From NCBI RefSeq assembly GCF_020539865.1, contig NZ_JAJBQV010000007.1, forward strand, positions 1-64,000: a stretch of 64,000 bases of DNA, written 5' to 3'. Under the pieces are notes generated by a model that saw only the letters and a program-made list of their open reading frames with translations, was not told where the DNA came from and did not search any database. This DNA is from Megasphaera elsdenii. GTDB lineage: Bacteria; Bacillota; Negativicutes; Veillonellales; Megasphaeraceae. This document shows positions 34,493 to 43,797 of this stretch, piece by piece. Both the position numbers and the translations under genes were made by a program. The first letter of the stretch is position 1, and each line of letters begins with the position of its first letter.

Positions 34493-35755
34493 CTACTGGC
34501 TCACATGGCCAACGATGGCTTTGGCGAAGCCGTTGAGGTTGGTTGGGCCGATGGAGAAGATGGGGCAGCCTTTTTCTTTGGCTTCTGTAATGGCCCAGCG
34601 GACGAGGGGCGTCTTGCCATCTTCCATATTGACGACTAAGAGGGCCGATTCTTTCAGCAGCCGGTCATCCCCTGGCTGGCCGCTGATGAGGAGAATGGCA
34701 CCAAAACGGCGCTGGATGCGGCGCTGCCAGTCGGGATCGCCGCCGGCTAAGGCTATCTGACGGCCCATGAGGAAGCGGTCTAGCTGGCGCGTATAGTCGC
34801 GCTGTGTCATAAAGGAAGGCAGGTCCAAGCCGCGGTCTTCCGGATCCCGGGCTGACCGCGAAGCTTCTTGGGGCGTCACTTTCCGGTGTGCCTGTCCGCC
34901 AGAAAGGTCCGGTCGTACTTGGCGCTTGTTGAGTTCCTTGCGAAGTGCTAAGAGTTCAGCAATTTGACTAGACGCTGTTTTCTTGATTTTTTCGATGTAC
35001 TGTTCCTGTTTGCGGATGCGGTCTTCGTATTGCTTGCGATCCTGTTCGCGGCCGGCCCGTTCGCTTTCTAATTCCTGGCGCAGCCGTTCCAATTCGGCCA
35101 GGACCGTCGTCCGGTTCTTGGCTTCCAGGCGCAGGCGCAGGAGCTCTTCCTTATCGGCGTCCATCTGGGCTTTTTCCTTCCGCAGCTGTTGAAGCTCTTC
35201 TTTTTCTTTTCCCATCATCATGGCTGGCGTTTCTTGGCTGACATCGGCGACTTCGCTGGACCAGGGCTGGTCGCAGATGGCCATGAGATAAATACCCAAG
35301 GCGTGGGCTGCGGCGTGCTTGGCCATCTGTACATCTTCAAAGACATCGGTCAAGTCGAGAATCTGGTTGTCCGTCTGGAGCATGAGCAAGTCGATGATAC
35401 CCATATAAGAAAAGGATTCCATGGTCTGCGCCATTTCATAGCGTTCGATGTGGATCGTGCCGGCGTAGATTTCTTCCGGACTTTGTTTAGACGTATAATA
35501 CGTATTGATGAGCAGCCGGTCTGCCATCCGTTCATAAATCCGCAATACCAGGGCGCCTTCTTTGTCCGTGCCGGTGTTGCGGCTGAAGGTCAGCCGTTCC
35601 TGGGATAGGAGGGTCGTCACCAGGCTTGGGGTCTTGTACCACTTGCCGAATACTTCGACTCGTTTGGCCAGCCGCAAGTCGCCGGGCTTGCTGCAGGTGG
35701 CATAATCAAAATAAGGGTCGTTGAAGAATATATCTCTAGGCCGCAATTTGGTCAT
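34493..35755 (-). CDS. Coiled-coil protein with C-terminal DUF2325-like domain
   Basis: A 420-residue protein in three parts. An N-terminal ~190 residues has no recognised motif (TKLRPRDIFFNDPYFDY). A long charged coiled coil follows (about 185-290, KEKEELQQLRKEKAQMDADK onward). The C-terminal ~90 residues resemble DUF2325 (RQIALAGGDPDWQRRIQRRF, SALLVVNMED, AKEKGCPIFSIGPTN), a Rossmann-like fold of unknown function. The ATG at 35755 has AAAGG 9 bases upstream; an ATG three codons earlier touches that site. It is the only minus-strand gene in the interior of the window. Confidence 0.75.
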   Translation of the reverse strand: MTKLRPRDIFFNDPYFDYATCSKPGDLRLAKRVEVFGKWYKTPSLVTTLLSQERLTFSRNTGTDKEGALVLRIYERMADRLLINTYYTSKQSPEEIYAGTIHIERYEMAQTMESFSYMGIIDLLMLQTDNQILDLTDVFEDVQMAKHAAAHALGIYLMAICDQPWSSEVADVSQETPAMMMGKEKEELQQLRKEKAQMDADKEELLRLRLEAKNRTTVLAELERLRQELESERAGREQDRKQYEDRIRKQEQYIEKIKKTASSQIAELLALRKELNKRQVRPDLSGGQAHRKVTPQEASRSARDPEDRGLDLPSFMTQRDYTRQLDRFLMGRQIALAGGDPDWQRRIQRRFGAILLISGQPGDDRLLKESALLVVNMEDGKTPLVRWAITEAKEKGCPIFSIGPTNLNGFAKAIVGHVSQ

Positions 35756-35845
35756 ATCTATCATCCTTTCTATCTTCTGTAGACATTATAACCCTGCCTG
35801 TAGGGAGGCGTCTAGTAGACAATGTTTTTTGGACATAAAAAATAC

Positions 35846-35874
35846 TTGCAAAATAGGCAGACTTGAATTATAAT
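35846..35874 (+). promoter_or_regulatory. metK promoter
   Basis: TTGCAA (35846-35851), a 17-base spacer and a perfect TATAAT (35869-35874), about 25 bases before the riboswitch. Confidence 0.85.
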
Positions 35875-35900
35875 GGATGAGCAAAACAAATAAAGAACCA

Positions 35901-36039
35901 TCAAGAGACGACGGAGGGACTGGCCCTGTGATGTCGCAGCAACCTTCAGCTATGAAAGGTGCTAATTCCAGCAGTGATATACTGGCAGATGGGGATTAGA
36001 AGCCCCTCTCATGAAGTCATGAATGAGGGGAATTTTTTT
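35901..36039 (+). promoter_or_regulatory. SAM-I riboswitch (S box) with terminator, controlling metK
   Basis: The aptamer shows the S-box core: tcaagagacgacggaggga, CTGGCCCTGTGA, GCAGCAACC, then AAAGGTGCTAATTCC. It is followed by an expression platform with AGCCCCTCTCAT pairing ATGAATGAGGGG (arms near 36002-36013 and 36020-36030) and AATTTTTTT. High SAM is expected to favour the terminator. The metK ribosome binding site begins on the last T of the tract. Confidence 0.95.
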
Positions 36040-36053
36040 AAGGAGGATCACTC

Positions 36054-37244
36054 ATGGCAAAAAATCGTGAATTCTTTACATCCGAATCCGTTACCGAAGG
36101 CCATCCCGATAAAATGGCTGACCAGATTTCGGACAGCATTTTGGATGCCATTCTCGCAAAAGATAAAAACGCTCGCGTTGCCTGCGAAACTTTGGTAACG
36201 ACTGGTATGGTACATGTCGTCGGTGAAATTTCTACAACGTGCTACGTCGATATCCCGCACATCGTCCGCGAAACGATCCGTGATATCGGTTATACCCGTG
36301 CTAAATATGGTTTTGACTGCGACACCTGCGGCGTCCTCGTTTCCTTGGACGAACAGTCCCCGGACATCGCTATGGGCGTCGACGATGCCTTGGAAAAGAA
36401 AGAAGGCAATACGGATAAATTCGATACCATCGGCGCTGGTGACCAAGGCATGATGTTCGGCTATGCTACTAACGAAACGGACGACTACATGCCGCTGCCC
36501 ATTTCTTTGGCACATCGCCTGGCCCGCCGCCTGGCAAAAGTCCGCAAAGACGGTACACTGCCGTATCTCCGTCCCGATGGCAAGACTCAGGTCACTGTCG
36601 AATATGAAGACGGCAAACCGGTCCGCATCGACACCATCGTCATTTCGGCACAGCACAGCCCGGAAGTCAGCCGCGAACAGATTGAAAGCGACATCCTCGA
36701 ATTCGTCATCAAACCGGAACTTCCGGAAGGCTTGTTCGACGACAAGACGAAACTCTTCATCAACCCGACTGGCCGTTTTGTCATCGGTGGTCCTCAGGGC
36801 GATTCGGGCCTTACGGGCCGTAAGATCATCGTCGATACCTATGGCGGCATGGCTCGTCATGGCGGCGGTGCTTTCTCCGGCAAGGACCCGACAAAAGTTG
36901 ACCGCTCGGCTGCCTATGCGGCTCGCTACGTCGCTAAGAACGTCGTCGCTGCCGGCTTGGCTGACAAATGCGAAATCCAGCTGGCTTATGCTATCGGCGT
37001 AGCCCGCCCGGTTTCCATCCACGTTGAAACCTTCGGTACAGGTAAAGTCCCGAACGAAAAGATTGTCGAACTCATCGAAAAGAACTTCGACCTTCGTCCG
37101 GCTGGCATCATTGCCATGCTCGACTTGCAGCGCCCGATTTACAAACAGACCGCTGCCTATGGTCACTTTGGCCGCAACGACCTCGACCTGCCTTGGGAAA
37201 AGACAGATAAAGCCGACACGCTCCGCAAAGAAGCCGGCTTATAA
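36054..37244 (+). CDS. metK: S-adenosylmethionine synthase
   Basis: This 396-residue enzyme makes SAM from methionine and ATP. It has [32 protein letters not shown] and [19 protein letters not shown]. Full length. It is monocistronic under a SAM-I riboswitch, giving direct product feedback, and is followed by an inverted-repeat terminator element. SAM also feeds speD and the methyltransferases encoded elsewhere in the window. Confidence 0.98.
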   Translation: MAKNREFFTSESVTEGHPDKMADQISDSILDAILAKDKNARVACETLVTTGMVHVVGEISTTCYVDIPHIVRETIRDIGYTRAKYGFDCDTCGVLVSLDEQSPDIAMGVDDALEKKEGNTDKFDTIGAGDQGMMFGYATNETDDYMPLPISLAHRLARRLAKVRKDGTLPYLRPDGKTQVTVEYEDGKPVRIDTIVISAQHSPEVSREQIESDILEFVIKPELPEGLFDDKTKLFINPTGRFVIGGPQGDSGLTGRKIIVDTYGGMARHGGGAFSGKDPTKVDRSAAYAARYVAKNVVAAGLADKCEIQLAYAIGVARPVSIHVETFGTGKVPNEKIVELIEKNFDLRPAGIIAMLDLQRPIYKQTAAYGHFGRNDLDLPWEKTDKADTLRKEAGL

Positions 37245-37267
37245 GAGGCTCCTTGAGTATCCTTTGT

Positions 37268-37386
37268 GTTTGATGTTTGATGTTTGAAGTTATGTTCTTT
37301 CGTCAAACTAAAAAAGAGGCTGTCCCGTTAAGACAGCCTCTTTTTTCAACCCTTTGCATCATACATCAAACATCAAACATCATACA
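37268..37386. repeat. Inverted-repeat element enclosing a terminator (MITE-like)
   Basis: TGATGTTTGATGTTTGA (37271-37287) and its exact reverse complement (37366-37382) flank the terminator at 37310-37346. The whole 120-bp unit fills the metK-priA gap. The arm words match the ATCAAAC tracts found elsewhere in the window. Confidence 0.55.
37310..37346. terminator. Rho-independent terminator after metK
   Basis: AAAAAAGAGGCTGTC (37310-37324) pairs with GACAGCCTCTTTTTT (37332-37346). The arms are identical to those at 363-417, but with a short loop. Confidence 0.92.
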
Positions 37387-37402
37387 TTACGGAGGTGCCT
37401 TT

Positions 37403-39760
37403 TTGTTTGCTGACATTATCATCAATACGACGGCGAAGCGGCTGCAGCAGACCTTTTCCTATATCGTCCCCGATGGGATGGCTGTCCGCATTGGCAGCCG
37501 CGTTCTCGTGCCTTTCGGTCATCGCCGGGAAGAAGGCATCGTCGTCGCCCTTCATGAGCAGCTGGACGGACCGGCCGATTTCACGCTGAAACCCGTCGAA
37601 GGCCTGCTTTCGACGCAGACTGGCTTCCAGGAAGAGATGATCCGCACGGCCCTCTGGATTCGCGACTATTATGTCTGTAACCTGGCTGAAGCCTTGCGCC
37701 TGTTCATGATTGACAAGAAGGGGTTGATCCGCCAGGAACGCTTATCCGTCGGCCCAGCCGTGGCGGTAGATCCTGAAGGTCGTCAGCTCCAGGCCTATAT
37801 CGCCGATAAGGGGAGCTGTGAAAAGAGCGGTCTCATCCGCCGCTTCGGTAGGGAACTCGTCGAGACAGCCTTGAGCCGCCAGGTCTTGACCAGCCGGATT
37901 TATTATAAGAACCAGATTGCTGACAAGATGGAAGACTGGCTTTCCTTCGTCCAAGACGATGAGGAACATATCCTCCATCGTCGTCGGCGCCAGCAGGAGC
38001 TGCTCCAGGCTTTGAAAGAGAAAGGCGAAGGGGCTGTTTCTTATTGGCAGGAACAGGGTTACAGCCGCGACGTTATGCGCCGCCTCTGTGCGACGGGCCT
38101 GGCCCGTTGGAGCCAGCGGCCGGCTAGAACGACGAATAGCTTGCCGACCCTTTCAGGCGATGCCCCTTTGACGCTGACGCCGGAACAACGCCAAGCAGTT
38201 AAAGTTATCGGAAGCGATAATCAAGGAAAAACCTACATCCTCCATGGCATCACTAGCAGTGGCAAGACCGAAGTCTACATGCAATTAGCCAGCCAGGTCT
38301 TGAAAGAAGGGCGGCAGGTTGTCGTCTTAGTGCCGGAAATCGCTTTAACCGGCCAAATTGTCCGCCGCTTTCTTCGCCGTTTCGGAGACGATGTCGTCGT
38401 CATGCACAGCCAACTTTCTCAAGGTGAGAAGCGCAATAATTGGCTGCGCATGCAGAACGGGACGAGCCATATCTGCATCGGTGCCCGGTCGGCTGTCTTT
38501 ACGGCGGCTCAGTCCATCGGTCTGTTCATCGTCGATGAAGCCCATGACAGCTCGTACAAGCAAGACGAAGCGCCGCGCTATCAGGCTGTTGCCGTTGCCC
38601 GCCAACGGGCTGCTTACTACGGCTGTCCTGTCGTCCTGGGTAGTGCCACGCCGGCGCTGGGCGACTACTACAAGGCCCTGCACGGGGACTATGTCCTGGT
38701 CGAACTGACCGAACGCGTTGGTCAGCGGCCCCTGCCTTCGGTACAGGTCGTCGACATGCGCGATGAATTGGCCCGCGGAAATTACCGCGTCGTTTCCGAT
38801 GCGTTATTGAGCCTCTTGGAAGAGACAATAGCAGCCCGGCAACAGGCCATTATCCTTCTCAACCGCCGTGGTTTTTCGACGTTCGTCATGTGCCGCAAGT
38901 GCGGCTACGTCGTCAAATGCGATACGTGCGATGTGGCTCTGGTCTATCACCGTCAGGCCGATCACCTGCGCTGCCATTACTGCGATGCCGAGAAACCGGT
39001 ACCGACAGTATGCCCGTCGTGTGGCAGCAAGTACATTAAATTTTTTGGCAGCGGTACGGAAAAGGTGGAACAGCAGCTGCATGAACTCCTGCCGTCGGCG
39101 CGCATTGTCCGCCTCGACCAGGATACGACGAGACGCAAGCACAGCGGCGACCGCATCATCGAAGCCTTCCGCCGCCATGAATACGACATTCTTTTGGGAA
39201 CACAGATGGTCGCCAAAGGCCACGATTTCCCTGGCGTCAGTGCCGTCGGTATCTTGTCAGCTGACAGCCTGCTCAATATTCCGGCTTACTGGGCTGGGGA
39301 ACGGACCTTTCAGCTACTGACCCAGGCAGCCGGCCGGGCTGGCCGCGGCGATATTCCAGGCCGCGTCGTCATGCAGACTTACGCACCGGACCACTACGTC
39401 ATTCAGTGCGCCGCCCGCCAAGATTACCGGGCCTTTTATGACCAGGAAATCCAGTTCCGGAAAGAATTGGGCTATCCGCCTTTTCAGGAAATGGCCAAGA
39501 TTTTAGTCCAAGATGAATCGGAAGAACAAGTCTGGCACAAGGCTCATGATGTCGCAACGGCTTTGAATCGCTGGAACCGGGACCATGGCGATGAAGTCGC
39601 CGTCATCGGTCCCTATGAAGACGTCATCAAGAAGATACGCAATAAATACCGCCTGGTCCTGTCCCTGACCGGGCAAGACCTGACAGCCATCAAAAAAGCC
39701 ATGCAGCACCTCCCAGTTTGTTGGCAGACCGGCGTCCTCATCGATGTCGACCCCATGTAA
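37403..39760 (+). CDS. priA: Primosomal replication-restart helicase PriA
   Basis: This 785-residue 3'-5' helicase reloads replication at stalled forks. It has the N-terminal DNA-binding domain (LQQTFSYIVPDGM, VLVPFGHRREEGIVV), Walker A GITSSGKTEVYM, the DEAH box VDEAHDSSYKQ, and the zinc-binding cysteines in CRKCGYVVKCDTCD, CHYCD and CPSCG. The C-terminal helicase motifs include LGTQMVAKGHDFP and QAAGRAGRGD. I use the TTG at 37403, 5 bases after GGAGGTG; longer in-frame readings would translate the repeat element. Confidence 0.95.
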   Translation: MFADIIINTTAKRLQQTFSYIVPDGMAVRIGSRVLVPFGHRREEGIVVALHEQLDGPADFTLKPVEGLLSTQTGFQEEMIRTALWIRDYYVCNLAEALRLFMIDKKGLIRQERLSVGPAVAVDPEGRQLQAYIADKGSCEKSGLIRRFGRELVETALSRQVLTSRIYYKNQIADKMEDWLSFVQDDEEHILHRRRRQQELLQALKEKGEGAVSYWQEQGYSRDVMRRLCATGLARWSQRPARTTNSLPTLSGDAPLTLTPEQRQAVKVIGSDNQGKTYILHGITSSGKTEVYMQLASQVLKEGRQVVVLVPEIALTGQIVRRFLRRFGDDVVVMHSQLSQGEKRNNWLRMQNGTSHICIGARSAVFTAAQSIGLFIVDEAHDSSYKQDEAPRYQAVAVARQRAAYYGCPVVLGSATPALGDYYKALHGDYVLVELTERVGQRPLPSVQVVDMRDELARGNYRVVSDALLSLLEETIAARQQAIILLNRRGFSTFVMCRKCGYVVKCDTCDVALVYHRQADHLRCHYCDAEKPVPTVCPSCGSKYIKFFGSGTEKVEQQLHELLPSARIVRLDQDTTRRKHSGDRIIEAFRRHEYDILLGTQMVAKGHDFPGVSAVGILSADSLLNIPAYWAGERTFQLLTQAAGRAGRGDIPGRVVMQTYAPDHYVIQCAARQDYRAFYDQEIQFRKELGYPPFQEMAKILVQDESEEQVWHKAHDVATALNRWNRDHGDEVAVIGPYEDVIKKIRNKYRLVLSLTGQDLTAIKKAMQHLPVCWQTGVLIDVDPM

Positions 39761-39761
39761 T

Positions 39762-39850
39762 TGTAGGAAAATGGTAGGGGCTCGCACGTGGCGAGCCCGT
39801 CGGGGATATGAACACATTTCGCTATTAGGCAGAAACGGGCGTCCCGCCTG
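39762..39850. repeat. REP-like palindromic element, copy 2, with an adjacent GC palindrome
   Basis: TTGTAGGA is followed, a few bases on, by TAGGGGCTCGC acgtg GCGAGCCCG (8-bp perfect stem 39778-39785/39791-39798). A second GC-rich block around GGGCGTCCCGCC lies at 39837-39848. It lies between priA and def. The core CGCACGTGGCG is shared with copy 1. Confidence 0.5.
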
Positions 39851-39868
39851 CTTCCGTAAAAGATATGA

Positions 39869-39897
39869 TAGCAAAAATGTCAGATTTGTTATATAAT
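39869..39897 (+). promoter_or_regulatory. def promoter
   Basis: A good -10, TATAAT (39892-39897), with a poor -35, TAGCAA (39869-39874), at 17 bases. It precedes the def-fmt pair. Confidence 0.5.
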
Positions 39898-39942
39898 AAA
39901 ACAGAATAAACATTTTTACTATTACAATGAGGTGAAAGTTAC

Positions 39943-40404
39943 ATGGCAGTACTCAATATTATTAAAGCTGGGGATCCCGTCTTGAAAGCGACGGCGAAAC
40001 CCGTTACGAAAGTAAATAAACATATAAAGAAATTACTCGACGATATGGCAGAAACGATGTATGCTGCCGAAGGCGTCGGCTTAGCCGCACCACAGGTCAA
40101 TGAATCGCTGCAGCTCATCGTCCTCGACGATGGCAACGGCCTCATCGAGCTCATCAATCCGGAAATATTGGAAAAGTCGGATGAAACCAATGTCGACACT
40201 GAAGGCTGCCTGAGCATCCCCGGATATTATGGCAAGGTGGAACGGGCTTCTAAAATCAAGGTTCGTTCGCTGACGCGCCACGGCAAGAACGTCATTTATG
40301 AACCGGAAGGCTTCTTGGCCCGTATTTTCCAGCATGAAATCGACCATCTCTATGGCCATCTGTTCATTGAAAAGGCGACGGATTTACAGAAAGTAGGGGA
40401 CTAA
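39943..40404 (+). CDS. def: Peptide deformylase
   Basis: This 153-residue metalloenzyme removes the formyl group from nascent proteins. Motif 1 is EGVGLAAPQV, motif 2 is EGCLSIPG (metal cysteine) and motif 3 is QHEIDHLYG (metal histidines). It overlaps fmt by one base; pairing with the formyltransferase is the classical arrangement. Confidence 0.97.
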   Translation: MAVLNIIKAGDPVLKATAKPVTKVNKHIKKLLDDMAETMYAAEGVGLAAPQVNESLQLIVLDDGNGLIELINPEILEKSDETNVDTEGCLSIPGYYGKVERASKIKVRSLTRHGKNVIYEPEGFLARIFQHEIDHLYGHLFIEKATDLQKVGD

Positions 40405-41339
40405 TGGATAAGTTACGGATTGTATTCATGGGGACGCCGGACTTTTCCGTTCCATCCCTGGAAAGCCTGGCCCAGGCCGGCTATGATATTGCTGCCGTCT
40501 ACAGCCAGCCAGATAAACAGCGGGGACGCGGTAAGAAGGTGACGTTCTCGCCGGTCAAGGCCAAGGCCTTGGAACTGGGTATCCCCGTTTTCCAGCCCGA
40601 TTCCATGCGCCGTGACGACGTCATTGAGGAGCTCCGCCGCCTTGCGCCAGATGTCATCATCGTCATCGCTTACGGCAAGATTTTGCCGAAGGCTGTCCTG
40701 GACATTCCGAAATACGGCTGCCTCAACGTCCACGGCTCGTTGCTGCCGAAATACCGCGGCGCCGCTCCTATCCAGTACGCCATTAAGGACGGCGAAGCCG
40801 AAAGCGGCGTGACTATCATGCTCCTCGACGAAGGCATGGATACAGGGAAGATGCTGAAAAAAGCGGCCATTCCCTTAGATGCCAAGGAAACGACGGGGAC
40901 GCTCTTCGATAAATTGTCTATCCTCGGGGCCCAGACGCTGCTCGACGTCCTGACCGACCTGGATGGCTATGAAAGCCGCGCCGTCGCTCAGGATGAAAGC
41001 CAGGCGACGTATACGGCTAAAATCACCAAAGAAGAAGCCTGCATCGACTGGTCCCAAGACGCCGTCGTACTGGAACGGCTCATCCGGACGTTGGATCCCC
41101 ATCCGGGTGCCTATACCCTCTGCCGCGATGGCAAGCGCCTGAAGATATGGGCGGCTGACGTTGTCGAAGGGACGCAGGCTGCGCCGGGGACCGTCTTATC
41201 GGTAACGAAGAAACAATTTACGGTCCAGACCGGGAAAGGGGCTTTGCGCATCCGCGAAGTCCAGCCCGAAAGTCGTAAACGCATGGCTGCAGCCCAATAT
41301 CTGCAAAGCGCCGACTTGCTGACCGGTGAATTATTATAA
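40404..41339 (+). CDS. fmt: Methionyl-tRNA formyltransferase
   Basis: This 311-residue enzyme formylates initiator Met-tRNA. It has IVFMGTPDFSVPSLESL, the folate-binding and catalytic loop NVHGSLLPKYRGAAPIQYAI and the distal LLDEGMDTGKML. The C-terminal domain binds tRNA. Its start overlaps the def stop, so translation is coupled. Confidence 0.97.
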   Translation: MDKLRIVFMGTPDFSVPSLESLAQAGYDIAAVYSQPDKQRGRGKKVTFSPVKAKALELGIPVFQPDSMRRDDVIEELRRLAPDVIIVIAYGKILPKAVLDIPKYGCLNVHGSLLPKYRGAAPIQYAIKDGEAESGVTIMLLDEGMDTGKMLKKAAIPLDAKETTGTLFDKLSILGAQTLLDVLTDLDGYESRAVAQDESQATYTAKITKEEACIDWSQDAVVLERLIRTLDPHPGAYTLCRDGKRLKIWAADVVEGTQAAPGTVLSVTKKQFTVQTGKGALRIREVQPESRKRMAAAQYLQSADLLTGELL

Positions 41340-41356
41340 ATGACTCCGTGCAGAGA

Positions 41357-41397
41357 AGCGGGACAACTGCCGCCAAGAAGACGGTTGCCCTGCTTTT
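41357..41397 (+). terminator. Imperfect hairpin terminator after fmt
   Basis: AGC-GGG-CAA-CCG pairs with CGG-TTG-CCC-GCT, with small bulges, followed by TTTTG. Weaker than the other terminators in the window; partial read-through into rsmB is likely. Confidence 0.5.
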
Positions 41398-41435
41398 GTG
41401 CTGTTCACTACTGCTAAAAAAACAGGGAGGAATCC

Positions 41436-42767
41436 ATGAACGTTCGTGAAATTGCCTTTCATAGCCTGCTGACTATTTGCCGCGATGAAGGGTATAGCAA
41501 TATCGTCGTCTCTAAGGCGATACAGACTCATCAATTTGCCGACAGGGACCGGCGCTTCTATACGGAGTTGGTTTACGGTACCTTGCGCTGCCTGAACTAT
41601 CTGGACTGGATCATATCCCAGATCAGTACGCGCAAATTGCAAAAACTAGATCCCATCTGCCTGGCCATCATCCGCCTGGGCTTATATCAGATTTTCGGCA
41701 TGACTAAAGTGCCCGAATCGGCAGCCTGCAATGAAGCCGTCAAGATGGCGACGAAGTTCGGCAACCGAGGCATGGCCAAGTTCGTCAATGCCATGTTGCG
41801 CAACAGCATCCGCCGCCGCAACCAGTTCGTCATCCCCGACAAGAACGAGGATATCGTAGCCTACCTGTCCTTGACCTATCATCAGCAGGAATGGCTTGTC
41901 CGCCGCTGGCTCGAAGCCTATGGCCCAGACGATACGGAACGGCTCTGCCAATATTTCGATATTATCCCGCCGCTGTGCCTGCGCGTCAATACGGCCCAGA
42001 CCTGCCGCGAAGATTTGCTGGCTGATTTGGAAAAACAAGGCCTGCCAGCTCGTCCGGCTACCGTTTCGCCAGATGGCATCTACCTTGACGGCAATCCCGG
42101 TATCCATGAACTGACGTGCCTGCGCGATGGCCGGGCTATCATTCAGGACGAACCGTCACAGCTGGTGGCTCATATCGTTGATCCCCAGCCGCACGAAGTC
42201 ATCTTCGACGTCTGCGCCGCTCCCGGCGGCAAGACGACGCACTTGGCCACGTTAGGTGGCCCGTCCTGTGTCGTCTACGGTGGCGATATCCATGAGCATA
42301 AACTGCGGCTCATCGAATATAATGCCCAGAAGCTGGGTCTCAAGAATGTGCGGACCTTGCTCCAGAACGGTTGCACGATTGGCCAGAAATACGCTGGTAA
42401 AGCCGACCGGGTCTTGGTCGATGCCCCTTGTTCGGGTCTTGGCGTCTTGCGCCATAAGATCGACCTGCGCTGGCGCAAGAATCCTAGTGACTTGCGCACT
42501 CTGCCAGCACTGCAGCGGCGCATCTTGGACAGTGCCTCTCAGTGCGTCCGCCCTGGCGGCATCCTGGTCTACAGCACCTGCACCATGAATGATGACGAAA
42601 ACAGCCGCATTGTGGCTGAATTTTTGAAGAATCATCCGGAATTCCACGTGGAAAATGCGACGCAGTGGCTGCCCGTCCCCGGACACGAAGGGCCTTTCAT
42701 CCAGCTCCTGCCACAGCGCGACAGCCTGGACGGCTTTTTCATTGCCCGCATGAAAAAGGAGGGCTGA
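41436..42767 (+). CDS. rsmB: 16S rRNA (cytosine-967-C5) methyltransferase
   Basis: A 443-residue protein with an N-terminal NusB-like RNA-binding domain (about 1-130, REIAFHSLLTICRDEGYSN) and a C-terminal Rossmann methyltransferase. The SAM motif is VCAAPGGKTTHLA, and the two catalytic cysteines lie in DAPCSGLG and YSTCTMNDDENSR. Length fits RsmB. It ends one base before rlmN, so two rRNA methyltransferases are cotranscribed. Confidence 0.96.
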   Translation: MNVREIAFHSLLTICRDEGYSNIVVSKAIQTHQFADRDRRFYTELVYGTLRCLNYLDWIISQISTRKLQKLDPICLAIIRLGLYQIFGMTKVPESAACNEAVKMATKFGNRGMAKFVNAMLRNSIRRRNQFVIPDKNEDIVAYLSLTYHQQEWLVRRWLEAYGPDDTERLCQYFDIIPPLCLRVNTAQTCREDLLADLEKQGLPARPATVSPDGIYLDGNPGIHELTCLRDGRAIIQDEPSQLVAHIVDPQPHEVIFDVCAAPGGKTTHLATLGGPSCVVYGGDIHEHKLRLIEYNAQKLGLKNVRTLLQNGCTIGQKYAGKADRVLVDAPCSGLGVLRHKIDLRWRKNPSDLRTLPALQRRILDSASQCVRPGGILVYSTCTMNDDENSRIVAEFLKNHPEFHVENATQWLPVPGHEGPFIQLLPQRDSLDGFFIARMKKEG

Positions 42768-42768
42768 C

Positions 42769-43797
42769 ATGAATAATGTATTTGATATGACTAAAAAGGA
42801 ACTTCAAGCGTTCCTCGTCGCCTTGGGGATGAAAAAATTCCGGGCCGACCAGATTTTTCATTATATGTATAAGCAAAATATCTTTTCCTGGAATGACATG
42901 GTCCTGTTGCCCAAGAAAGACCGGGAGCAGTTGCAGGAAGCGCTGCCAATCTATTTCCCGGAAGTCGTGTCCCGCCTGGATGCTCCTGACGGACAGACGG
43001 TGAAGCTCTTGTTGCAGCTGACTGATGGGGAAACGGTAGAAACGGTCCTCATGAAGCACGACTATGGCAATTCCATCTGTGTATCTTCCCAAGTCGGCTG
43101 TGCCGTCAACTGCGCGTTCTGTGCGTCTGCCAAGAACGGCTTCGTCCGTAACCTGTCGGCTGGCGAAATGGTCGCCCAGCTCCTGGCTTTTCGCAAATAC
43201 GTCACGCCGGACCTCCATTCCATCGTCATCATGGGGACCGGTGAACCGCTCCTCAACTACGATAATGTCATCCGCTTCATGAAGCTCATCCACGAAAAGG
43301 ATACGCTCTATCTGGGGTATCGAAATATGGCTTTATCGACATCGGGCATCGTTCCCAAGATGTATGCCCTGGCCAAGGAGGGGATGCCCATTACCCTGGC
43401 CGTATCCCTCCATGCGCCAAACGATGTTTTGCGGCGCCGCATCATGCCGATTGCCGAGAAATATCCTCTCGACGAGGTCTTGAAAGCAGCCCGCCATTAT
43501 TTCGAGGTCACCGGCAGGAAGGTCACCTTTGAATACATCCTCATCAAAGGCCTGACTTGTACCAACGCCTGTGCCAAAGAACTGGCCCGTCTCCTGGGCG
43601 GTCAGAACATCCTGGTCAACGCCATTCCTATCAACGACAATTACGATGTCGGTCTCTACCGTCCCGATGAAAAGACGATGAATGAATTCGTCACGTACTT
43701 GCAGCGCCACGGCGTTTCCGTTACCTTGCGGCGGGAAATGGGCAGCCAGATACAGGCCGCCTGTGGCCAGCTGCGCATAAAACGCGAAAAAATTTGA
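42769..43797 (+). CDS. rlmN: Dual-specificity rRNA/tRNA (adenine-C2) methyltransferase, radical SAM
   Basis: This 342-residue enzyme methylates A2503 of 23S rRNA and A37 of some tRNAs. It has the radical-SAM cluster motif CAVNCAFCASAKNG, MGTGEPLLN and the C-terminal cysteine segment VSVTLRREMGSQIQAACGQL. It directly follows rsmB. The stp promoter starts inside its last codons. Confidence 0.97.
   Translation: MNNVFDMTKKELQAFLVALGMKKFRADQIFHYMYKQNIFSWNDMVLLPKKDREQLQEALPIYFPEVVSRLDAPDGQTVKLLLQLTDGETVETVLMKHDYGNSICVSSQVGCAVNCAFCASAKNGFVRNLSAGEMVAQLLAFRKYVTPDLHSIVIMGTGEPLLNYDNVIRFMKLIHEKDTLYLGYRNMALSTSGIVPKMYALAKEGMPITLAVSLHAPNDVLRRRIMPIAEKYPLDEVLKAARHYFEVTGRKVTFEYILIKGLTCTNACAKELARLLGGQNILVNAIPINDNYDVGLYRPDEKTMNEFVTYLQRHGVSVTLRREMGSQIQAACGQLRIKREKI

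Noticed and set aside
36048..37166. A 372-codon minus-strand frame inside metK
   Set aside because: Antisense shadow of metK; its composition follows the metK codon pattern read backwards.
37277..37402. A longer priA reading that starts at 37277
   Set aside because: It would translate the inverted-repeat terminator element. The TTG at 37403 has a proper ribosome binding site and matches the PriA N-terminus.
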